Assembly (NCBI GenBank): GCA_947587605.1
Contig: CANPYB010000004.1
Location: forward strand, 1 to 35,326
Direction of reading: 5' to 3'
Length of the DNA stretch: 35,326 nucleotides
From: Candidatus Gastranaerophilales bacterium
GTDB lineage: Bacteria; Cyanobacteriota; Vampirovibrionia; Gastranaerophilales; Gastranaerophilaceae
Positions 27,542-35,326 of this stretch are shown one piece after another (position 1 is the stretch's first letter; each line of letters opens with the position of its first letter). Made by a program: the position numbers and the translations under genes. The notes beneath the pieces were generated by a model that had not been told where the DNA came from, made no database searches, and saw only the letters and a program-made list of their open reading frames with translations.

Positions 27542-29392
27542 ATGGACATAAAAGAACAGTTAAGATTAATACCCGAATTAAGCGGTTCTTATCAATTTTT
27601 TGATAAGGATAATACCATTATTTATGTCGGCAAGGCAAAAAACTTAAAAAGACGTGTTTCAAGCTATTTTAACAAAAAACATGAGTCGGTTAAATTAAAG
27701 GTAATGGTGCCTCAAATTGTCCGTATTGAATTTATAATTACTAATTCCGAGGTCGAAGCGCTTATTTTAGAGTCCCATTTAATTAAAAAATATAAGCCTA
27801 AATATAATGTTCTGCTTAAAGATGACAAAAAATTTCCTTATTTTCTTATTACAAAAGAAGATTACCCCAGAATACTTGTTACCAGAAAGCGAAATAAAAA
27901 TATGCTCGAGGGGAAATACTACGGGCCTTATACAAACGCAAAATCAATGTATACGACTCTTGATTTATTAAAAAAATTGTTTCCGCTAAAGCAGTGTAAA
28001 ACACCAAAGTTTAAAGACCGCCCCTGTATATATTATCAAATAGGCAGATGTCTTGCGCCTTGCCAAAAAATGATTACTCCCGAGGAATATAAAAAACTGA
28101 TAAAAAATGTTGAACTTTTCTTATCGGGCAGGCAAATGCAGCTGGTTGACGAATTAAAATCCATGATGGAGAAATATGCACAAAACCAGGAATACGAAAA
28201 GGCAGCAAGATTTCGCGACAGTTATTTTGATGTTTTAAAAACTATAGAAAAACAAAAAGTAGTTTATGAAAATACAAAAATTAATCAAGATATTATTTCA
28301 ATAAGCACGGATGAATATATTGGCGGTATTTCTCTATTACAAATAAGAGGCGGCAGGCTTACAAATAAAAAAGATTTTGAAATTGCAAAGTCTGATTATG
28401 ATGATGAGGGTGAAATTATTACATATTTTATAAAGGAATACTATCAGCTTTCAAGCGAAGAAGATCTGCCCTCGGAAATAATATTTTCTTATAAAATAAA
28501 TCCCGAAGATAAAGAGATGTTTGAAAAATGGCTGAGTGCAAAAAAAGGTTCGAAAGTTACTATAAATCCGAAATCCAATAAAAAGAATGAAGAAATACTT
28601 GAGCTTGCGCTAAAAAATTCCAATTATCATCTTGAAGAAATGAAAGTAAAATCACTTCAAGAAATACAAACAAATTACAACGAAACAGGTTGTTATATAC
28701 AGGAAAAACTTGGGCTTAAAAAATTTCCGCACAGAGTTGAGTGTTTTGATATATCGCATATTCAAGGCACGCACACCGTTGCTTCCATGGTAAGTTTTTA
28801 TAACGGAATGCCCAAGAAAAGCGAGTATAAAAGGTTTAAAATAAAAACGATTGAAAACGGAAAACCCGATGATTTTATGTCAATGCGCGAAGTAATTACG
28901 CGCCGTTATTCAAGACTTCAAAAAGAAAATCTTGAGTTCCCCGATTTAATTATAATAGACGGAGGAAAAGGGCAATTATCAAGCGCTGTTGAAATCTTAA
29001 ATGAGCTCGGAATAAAAAATCAAGATATAGTTTCACTTGCAAAAAGGATTGAAGAAGTATTTATTCCGAACAAATCGCAAAGCGTATTATTTCCCTCTAA
29101 TTCGCAGGCACTTTATTTCTTTCAAAGAATACGTGATGAAGCTCACAGGTTTGCAATTACGTTTCACAGGCATTTAAGGGATAAAGACGCACTTCACTCC
29201 GAGCTTGATGATATAAAAGGTTTATATACCAAGAATAAAAAACTGCTTCTTGATAAGTATTCAAATGTTGCAAAAATTTCAAAACTTACAAAAGAAGAAT
29301 TAATGCTGATTTTATCTAAAAATCAAGCAAAAATAGTTTATGACCATTTTAATACACAAACAAAGAAACTTGACAGTGAAAATAAGGGTTGA
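27542..29392 (+). CDS. uvrC: Excinuclease ABC subunit C
   Basis: GIY-YIG N-term (SGSYQFFDKDNTIIYVGKAKNLKRRVSSYF), UVR motif, HRVECFDISHIQGTHTVASMVSF, LIIIDGGKGQLSSA. Confidence 0.96.
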   Translation: MDIKEQLRLIPELSGSYQFFDKDNTIIYVGKAKNLKRRVSSYFNKKHESVKLKVMVPQIVRIEFIITNSEVEALILESHLIKKYKPKYNVLLKDDKKFPYFLITKEDYPRILVTRKRNKNMLEGKYYGPYTNAKSMYTTLDLLKKLFPLKQCKTPKFKDRPCIYYQIGRCLAPCQKMITPEEYKKLIKNVELFLSGRQMQLVDELKSMMEKYAQNQEYEKAARFRDSYFDVLKTIEKQKVVYENTKINQDIISISTDEYIGGISLLQIRGGRLTNKKDFEIAKSDYDDEGEIITYFIKEYYQLSSEEDLPSEIIFSYKINPEDKEMFEKWLSAKKGSKVTINPKSNKKNEEILELALKNSNYHLEEMKVKSLQEIQTNYNETGCYIQEKLGLKKFPHRVECFDISHIQGTHTVASMVSFYNGMPKKSEYKRFKIKTIENGKPDDFMSMREVITRRYSRLQKENLEFPDLIIIDGGKGQLSSAVEILNELGIKNQDIVSLAKRIEEVFIPNKSQSVLFPSNSQALYFFQRIRDEAHRFAITFHRHLRDKDALHSELDDIKGLYTKNKKLLLDKYSNVAKISKLTKEELMLILSKNQAKIVYDHFNTQTKKLDSENKG

Positions 29393-29417
29393 TACCATTT
29401 AAAAAAAAGGATAAATA

Positions 29418-30509
29418 ATGCAAAATACAATAAATAAACCTCAACAAATTACTTTTGATATAACAGACAGATGTCAAATGAAGTGTGTTACCTGCAATAA
29501 ATGGAAAATATCGGCAGGTGATGTTATATCTAAAGAGCTTACAACAGACGAATGGAAAAAAGTTTTATCGGATTTAAGAAATTGGCTTGGCGAGGGATTT
29601 TGGTTTTGCTTCTCGGGCGGTGAACCTTTTTTAAGACAGGATATATTTGAGCTTGCCGAATATGCTCATTCTCTCGGAATTAAGGTAGCTTCAATGACAA
29701 ACGGGTTTAGTATATCTCATTTGTATGAAAAAATTGTCGAGTCGCCTATAGAATCATTAAATTTTTCATTAAATTCAATTACAAATCCCATAATTCATGA
29801 CACATCCCGCGGACGTGAGGGTTCGTTTGAAAAACTGCTTGATGCTATTATGCAAATTAAAAAATTAAAGAATGAAAAGCACTCAAATATCGGATTAAAT
29901 ATTGCAACAATACTATTCCCCGAAAATATAGATGAGGCAATACCCTTGGTTGAGTTTGTCACCAGAAATAAATTAAACGGAATTATGTTTCAATTGCTTG
30001 ATGATGCAGAGTCTTTTCAAGCATACTGCGTAAGAACAAGCTCTAAAACATCGACTTATACAATGCCGAAAGAGTTAAGATTAAAATATAAAACCATGGC
30101 AAAACGTGCGGTTGAGGTTATTGACAGACTCATTGAAATGAAACAGGCAGGTCATTCAATATATAATTCATATGAGCAGTTAGAAGCAATGAAAATATTT
30201 TTTAATAACCCCGATGATATACTAAAATCAATAACTTGTGATGTGGGCTCAACAAACTATGCTATAGACCCCTATGGTGATGTCAGATTATGCTTTAATA
30301 TGGACGCAGTCGGTAATGTTAAAGATAACAGCCCCGAAGAAATATGGGAAAATGCTAAATCCGTTGAGTGCAGACAATTAACTAAGTCTTGTAAAATGTA
30401 TTGCAGAATGCTCAATTGCAATTTTAAGCACAATTTTGCAAACTTTAATAAGTCCTTTTTAGAACGCTGTGCAAATAAATTAAATAAAATTTTATGCGGG
30501 TTAAAGTAA
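29418..30509 (+). CDS. Radical SAM/SPASM domain protein of unknown substrate
   Basis: TDRCQMKCVTCNKW, FCFSGGEPFLRQDIFEL, C-terminal CDVGSTNYAIDPYGDVRLCFN...GNVKDNSPEEIWENA...SCKMYCRMLNC. Confidence 0.88.
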   Translation: MQNTINKPQQITFDITDRCQMKCVTCNKWKISAGDVISKELTTDEWKKVLSDLRNWLGEGFWFCFSGGEPFLRQDIFELAEYAHSLGIKVASMTNGFSISHLYEKIVESPIESLNFSLNSITNPIIHDTSRGREGSFEKLLDAIMQIKKLKNEKHSNIGLNIATILFPENIDEAIPLVEFVTRNKLNGIMFQLLDDAESFQAYCVRTSSKTSTYTMPKELRLKYKTMAKRAVEVIDRLIEMKQAGHSIYNSYEQLEAMKIFFNNPDDILKSITCDVGSTNYAIDPYGDVRLCFNMDAVGNVKDNSPEEIWENAKSVECRQLTKSCKMYCRMLNCNFKHNFANFNKSFLERCANKLNKILCGLK

Positions 30510-30510
30510 T

Positions 30511-31731
30511 ATGAACAATCAGCTTACGGCACTTTTGTTAATATCAATATATAAAAATGTTTTAAAGAATAAAATTGTTGAGTTATTTATATCTTTTTTA
30601 GATGTTCTGCTAAGTTCCGACAATAATTTTGAACGTGATTTAAGAGCATATTCCGATTTTATAAACGCTTTTTATGAAACGTCTGAAACTCAAAATTTTT
30701 ATGATTATGTAAGTAATTTAATTTATACAGATGAAAATATAATATCAAAAGGCTGCAGTGATTGCATAAAAGATAACGAACAGCTATTAAGCACTGCAAA
30801 TTATGAGCTGTCATTAATATATAATTTTTTATCCTTTGATTTTAATAAAATAAAATCATTGTTTGAAAAAAAATATCCCGATAAAACCGACTTAATTGCC
30901 CATTTACCTGCTTTTACGCTATCGGGGCTGAAAGAATTTAATATTGAGGATATAATAAAATCATATTCCAAAAACGGGTACGGTATTTTTGCCTGCTACA
31001 GTGCATTTAAGTACCTTGCCGATGATAGTATAAAACCCGTTAAGTATTTTGATAACCTTACTTTTTCAGATTTAAAAAATTATGATTACCAGCAGAATAT
31101 AATTAAACAAAATACGCTTGCATTTTTGGAAAATAAACCCGCAAATAATATTTTATTATACGGAGATAGAGGCTGCGGTAAATCTTCCACGGTAAAAGCA
31201 TTAATAAACGAGTTTTCTGATTACAATCTTAAAATTATTCAAGTTGATAAAAACAGTTTTATTCAATTGCAGTCTTTATATGAGAAAATTCGTAATCTGC
31301 CTTTAAAGTTTATTATATTTGCTGATGATATATCTTTTGATGAAAATGATAAAAACTTTTCGGAAGTTAAAGCTGCGCTTGAGGGTTCTGTTTCTTCCGC
31401 CCCAAAAAACATTGTTATATACGCAACATCAAACAGAATGCACCTTGTCAAAGAGAGTTTTTCTGCTCGTGAGGGAAATGAAGTACATTTTAACGATACT
31501 ATTGATGAAATTGTCTCACTTTCGGACAGATTTGGCATTATGCTTACATTCTCATCACTAAATAAAAATGAATATCTTGATATTGTAAAACAAATTGCAA
31601 ATGATTGCTGCGTTAATGTTGATGATAATTTATTGTCATCTGCGATGACATTTTCAATGCAAAAAGGTATAATGACTCCGCGCATTGCAAGGCAGTTTAT
31701 TAATGATTTTATTGCAAACCTTGCTCTTTAA
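30511..31731 (+). CDS. DUF815 family AAA-type ATPase
   Basis: NILLYGDRGCGKSSTVKALINEF...KFIIFADDISFDENDKNFSEVKAALEGSVSSAPKNIVIYATSNRMHLVKE. Confidence 0.88.
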   Translation: MNNQLTALLLISIYKNVLKNKIVELFISFLDVLLSSDNNFERDLRAYSDFINAFYETSETQNFYDYVSNLIYTDENIISKGCSDCIKDNEQLLSTANYELSLIYNFLSFDFNKIKSLFEKKYPDKTDLIAHLPAFTLSGLKEFNIEDIIKSYSKNGYGIFACYSAFKYLADDSIKPVKYFDNLTFSDLKNYDYQQNIIKQNTLAFLENKPANNILLYGDRGCGKSSTVKALINEFSDYNLKIIQVDKNSFIQLQSLYEKIRNLPLKFIIFADDISFDENDKNFSEVKAALEGSVSSAPKNIVIYATSNRMHLVKESFSAREGNEVHFNDTIDEIVSLSDRFGIMLTFSSLNKNEYLDIVKQIANDCCVNVDDNLLSSAMTFSMQKGIMTPRIARQFINDFIANLAL

Positions 31732-31746
31732 GCTATAATTATTTTT

Positions 31747-32880
31747 ATGGATATTAAAGACGTAAAAAGAGTAGTATTCAAATTCGGAACTAATGTTTTA
31801 AGAAATGACGACAAAGAAATATCTCTGTCACGTATTTATTCGTTTATTGAAGATATATCAAAACTTCATAAACAGGGAACGGAAATAATTATAATTACGT
31901 CAGGTGCCGTAGGATTGGGTGCGAAAAAACTTAATGTTAACTCGTCAGAGAGTTTAACACTAAAACAGGCATGCGCCTCTGTCGGACAAAGCCAATTAAT
32001 GTGTATTTATGAGGACGGTTTTGGGAAATATTCAATAAATACAGCTCAAATTCTGCTTACAGAGGATGATTTTACTAACAGAATTAAGTATTTGAGTTTA
32101 AATAATGTCTTAAATACATTGATTGACTTAAGGGTAATTCCTATAATTAATCAAAATGATACTGTATCAACGGCAGAACTTGAAGAAGCGGGAAATCCCT
32201 TATACGGAGTCAGTTTTTCTGATAATGACAAACTTTCGGCGCTTGTTGCAAGTAAACTTGACGCGGATTTACTTGTAATACTTTCTGATATTGAAGGATT
32301 ATATGACGATAATCCCAAAGAAAATCCGAAAGCAAAATTGATTAGCGAAGTAAAAGAACTTACACCCGAAATAGAAAACTGTGCCAAAACAGCTTCAAAC
32401 GGAGGCAGAGGCGGTATGATTACCAAATTACAGGCTGCAAAAGTTGTTACTCACTCGGGCGGGTTCGTTATAATTGCTAACGGAAAATCACCTCAAATAT
32501 TAAAACATATATTTTCCGGTGAAAAAGTAGGAACTACATTTTATCCTGTTGAACAAATGTCGCAAAAAAGACGCTGGATTGCTTATGCTACTAATATTAC
32601 GGGGCAGGTTGTAATAAATTCCGGTGCGGTTAACGCAATTGTAAATGAGGATAAAAGTCTGCTTGCTATTGGTGTTCAAAATATTAACGGTTCATTTTCA
32701 AGAGGCGACGTTATTTCAATTGTTGATGTCGATAATAATGAAATAGCACGCGGTATTGCTAATTATTCTTCCGAGGACTGCAGAAAAATTATGGGAGTTC
32801 ACTCGGAGGATATATATGATATACTCGGATACAAAAACTATGACGCAATTGTCACAAAAGATAATATTGCAATAATATAG
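31747..32880 (+). CDS. proB: Glutamate 5-kinase (with C-terminal PUA domain)
   Basis: VFKFGTNVLRN...ITSGAVGLGAKKL...PIINQNDTVSTAE...FSDNDKLSALVA...NGGRGGMITKLQAAKVVTHSG. Confidence 0.95.
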   Translation: MDIKDVKRVVFKFGTNVLRNDDKEISLSRIYSFIEDISKLHKQGTEIIIITSGAVGLGAKKLNVNSSESLTLKQACASVGQSQLMCIYEDGFGKYSINTAQILLTEDDFTNRIKYLSLNNVLNTLIDLRVIPIINQNDTVSTAELEEAGNPLYGVSFSDNDKLSALVASKLDADLLVILSDIEGLYDDNPKENPKAKLISEVKELTPEIENCAKTASNGGRGGMITKLQAAKVVTHSGGFVIIANGKSPQILKHIFSGEKVGTTFYPVEQMSQKRRWIAYATNITGQVVINSGAVNAIVNEDKSLLAIGVQNINGSFSRGDVISIVDVDNNEIARGIANYSSEDCRKIMGVHSEDIYDILGYKNYDAIVTKDNIAII

Positions 32881-32889
32881 GTGTTAATA

Positions 32890-34182
32890 ATGAATGATGT
32901 AATAAAAACGGCACAGCTTGCTAAAGACTCAGCAATTAAAGCGCAAGGACTTTCAACCGAAATAAAAAATATTGCCTTAAATAGAATTGCAGCAGCACTG
33001 GAAAACGACAAAGATACTATATTTAACGCTAATAAAACTGATTTGCAAACTGCTCAAAATGATTTAAACAACGGTAAAATTACCCTTTCTGCATATAACC
33101 GATTAAAACTTGATGAAAATAAATTCCGTGATATGGTGCAGGGAGTGCGTGATGTGGCTTTGCTTGATGACCCTGTAAACAACATTGTTTGGTCTAAAAA
33201 TATTGCTGAGGGTATAACATTAAAAAAAATTACCTGCCCTATAGGTGTGATAGGTGTAATTTTTGAATCCCGCCCTGATGTTATTTCTCAAATTGTGTCA
33301 TTATGTATAAAATCATCAAATGCCTTGATTTTAAAGGGCGGTAGTGAAGCAGTTAATACCAATAAAACTATTTTTAACATTATTTTAAATACTTTAAACT
33401 CAATTGACGAGTTTCCTCAAAATATGATTAATATGCTCTATTCAAGAGATGATGTTAACTTAATGCTTGAGGCAGATAGTTATATTGACTTAATAATCCC
33501 CCGCGGTTCAAATTCGCTTGTTAAATTTATAAAAGCAAATACTAAAATACCCGTATTAGCCCATGCTGACGGAATTTGTCATATTTATATTGATGAGTTT
33601 GCAGATATAAAAAAATCTATAGATATTATAATTGATTCAAAATGCCAGTACCCTGCAGCCTGCAACAGTGTTGAGACTGTTTTAATTCATAAATCAAGAT
33701 TATTAGATGCACTTCCGCCATTGGTTAATTCTCTTATCGAAAATGGTGTTAAAATTTTAGGCGATAGTTGTATATTATCTGCTTCAAGTGATGTTTTACC
33801 TGCCTGCAATGATGATTGGCAAAAAGAGTACGGTGATAAAATTATTTCAATAAAAACGGTAAACTCATTGGATGAAGCAATTAATCACATTAATAAGTAC
33901 GGCTCAAAGCATACTGATTGTATAATTACGGAAAATGACGCAAATGCCGAAAAATTTATGTCGCTTGTTGATTCGGCAGGTGTATATAAAAATATTTCAA
34001 CTCGATTTGCAGACGGTTTTAGGTACGGTTTTGGTGCGGAAGTAGGAATATCAACATCAAAAACGCATGCAAGAGGACCTGTAGGGCTTGATGGGCTTAC
34101 AATATATAAATATAAACTCTACGGTAACGGTGATATAGTTTCCGATTTTGTAACAGGAAAAAGAAATTTTCTTAAAAATTAA
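32890..34182 (+). CDS. proA: Glutamate-5-semialdehyde dehydrogenase
   Basis: CPIGVIGVIFESRPDVISQIVSLCIKSSNALILKGGSEA...SKCQYPAACNSVETVLIH...GFGAEVGISTSKTHARGPVGLDGLT. ATG 32890 (SD-like aggtg overlapping the proB stop) preferred over GTG 32881. Confidence 0.95.
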   Translation: MNDVIKTAQLAKDSAIKAQGLSTEIKNIALNRIAAALENDKDTIFNANKTDLQTAQNDLNNGKITLSAYNRLKLDENKFRDMVQGVRDVALLDDPVNNIVWSKNIAEGITLKKITCPIGVIGVIFESRPDVISQIVSLCIKSSNALILKGGSEAVNTNKTIFNIILNTLNSIDEFPQNMINMLYSRDDVNLMLEADSYIDLIIPRGSNSLVKFIKANTKIPVLAHADGICHIYIDEFADIKKSIDIIIDSKCQYPAACNSVETVLIHKSRLLDALPPLVNSLIENGVKILGDSCILSASSDVLPACNDDWQKEYGDKIISIKTVNSLDEAINHINKYGSKHTDCIITENDANAEKFMSLVDSAGVYKNISTRFADGFRYGFGAEVGISTSKTHARGPVGLDGLTIYKYKLYGNGDIVSDFVTGKRNFLKN

Positions 34183-34217
34183 ACAATTTTTGTCAAAAAA
34201 ATTATTGTTTAATTTTT
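34178..34217 (+). terminator. Probable AT-rich intrinsic terminator after proA
   Basis: ATTAAACAAT ... ATTGTTTAAT followed by ttttt. Confidence 0.55.
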
Positions 34218-34249
34218 GTATAAACGGTTATAAAATAAGAGGCTAAATT

Positions 34250-34726
34250 ATGATATCAAAAATTGGATTTACCCCTGCACACTCACCGTCTTTTGGCTTT
34301 GCAAAATTAAATGATAAAGGCAGAGCAACGGCAGAAAAATTTGGATTGCCATCTAATGATTTTTTAAATAATGATTTGTTTAAAAAACAAGGTATATTTA
34401 GAAAATCTGCTATGGAAAGTGAATTATCATCGGGCAAAACCTTTTCTCAAATATGTGAAGAATACGGCTGCAGCCCGCAAGGCAGTTCAAATGCATCATT
34501 TATTAAAACTCAGATACTTTCAAAAAAGGGCACTAAAGCAATAAAAAAAGTTCCGGCAGATGACCTGAAAAAGGGTTTTGCAATTCTGTATATGGCAAAT
34601 TATGATAATCCCCAATTATCAAATGAGACAACAAGAGAACTGCTTGAAAAAATAAAAGATTATATGGCACCTGAACAATATGTTAAACACGTCGGTCTTT
34701 TAGACTGCGGGACAGATAAAAAATAA
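34250..34726 (+). CDS. Orphan protein with N-terminal SFG signature
   Basis: 158 aa; MISKIGFTPAHSPSFGFAKLNDKGRATAEKFGLPSNDF; SD-like agagg upstream. Confidence 0.65.
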   Translation: MISKIGFTPAHSPSFGFAKLNDKGRATAEKFGLPSNDFLNNDLFKKQGIFRKSAMESELSSGKTFSQICEEYGCSPQGSSNASFIKTQILSKKGTKAIKKVPADDLKKGFAILYMANYDNPQLSNETTRELLEKIKDYMAPEQYVKHVGLLDCGTDKK

Positions 34727-34777
34727 TATATAAATGACCTGCTTCAAGTCCGGTCTTTTTATTATAATATATATAAT

Positions 34778-35134
34778 ATGTTACAAAAAAAATTCAGATT
34801 AAAAAAATATTCGGCTTTTATAGCAACATATAAATTAAATAATATAGTATCGGATGATTATATAAATATATATTTCGGTAAAGAAAAAACTCAATTTGAT
34901 ATTCCGACAAAAATTGCGTTTGTTGTCAGTAAAAAGGTTCATAAACGCGCTGTAGTCAGAAATCATATTAAACGGTTAATGCGTGAGAGTTTTCGCAAAA
35001 TATTAAAAGAAAATAATATCTATAATACTGATAAATATATTTCTATAATTTGTTCTGCTAAAACTTTATCTGTTAATGCAGATTTCGCTGTTATTGATAA
35101 TTCAATAAAGACTTTATTGGCAAAAAAGAAATAA
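34778..35134 (+). CDS. rnpA: Ribonuclease P protein component
   Basis: KIAFVVSKKVHKRAVVRNHIKRLMRESFRKIL (RNxxKRxxRE signature). Confidence 0.88.
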   Translation: MLQKKFRLKKYSAFIATYKLNNIVSDDYINIYFGKEKTQFDIPTKIAFVVSKKVHKRAVVRNHIKRLMRESFRKILKENNIYNTDKYISIICSAKTLSVNADFAVIDNSIKTLLAKKK

Positions 35135-35171
35135 ATCAACTACTTTAGTCGTTAATATACAATTATATAAC

Positions 35172-35206
35172 TATATATAACATAATAATTGCGTATGTTA
35201 TATATA
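35172..35206. other. Strong AT-rich hairpin
   Basis: TATATATAACATA-ataattgcg-TATGTTATATATA, 13-bp perfect stem, no following T-run. Confidence 0.6.
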
Positions 35207-35313
35207 ATCAGTATATATTTATTGTAACAATTTCTTAACAAAAGTGTCATAAAATATCATGAAAACATGATTTTTGGTTTTTATATATATAAGAGAATAA
35301 AAACGAGGAAAAA

Positions 35314-35326
35314 ATGGGATACGCAT
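35314..35326 (+). CDS. Start of a truncated CDS at the right window edge
   Basis: SD-like gagg then ATG GGA TAC GCA (MGYA...); product not identifiable. Confidence 0.45.

Noticed and set aside
31263-31685. ORFs 31263-31685 (-) and 31319-31561 (+) within the DUF815 gene
   Set aside because: Alternative frames of a well-supported ATPase gene.
1-35326. tRNA/rRNA genes, CRISPR arrays, transposases or prophage genes
   Set aside because: Looked for characteristic signatures (e.g. GGTTCGAATCC, regularly spaced repeats, integrase/transposase motifs) by eye and found none.

Overview
AT-rich, gene-dense bacterial chromosome segment. Gene content and the short N-terminal 'SFG' proteins suggest a gut Melainabacteria/Gastranaerophilales-like organism; this lineage is an inference, not demonstrated. 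Most of the window is housekeeping: hppA-type membrane pyrophosphatase, rpmB, a dgt-dnaG-rpoD operon, an AsmA-like protein, ribH, ribF, a GH13 glucan enzyme, waaA, secA, folP, uvrC, a DUF815 ATPase, proB, proA and rnpA. The most interesting parts are: (1) a likely RiPP locus at the left edge, with a TupA-like ATP-grasp end, a 63-aa Cys-rich precursor-like peptide, and a radical SAM/SPASM protein with a PqqD/RRE-like N-terminus; (2) three otherwise unrelated orphan proteins, and possibly a fourth, that share a short N-terminal '...P...SFG' signature and may form an undescribed tagged-protein family; (3) a degenerate HD-GYP protein lacking the GYP loop; (4) a TetR/aldo-keto reductase unit with two matching palindromic operators embedded in its promoter; (5) two further radical SAM proteins without recognised substrates. 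No tRNA, rRNA, CRISPR array or transposase was recognised.
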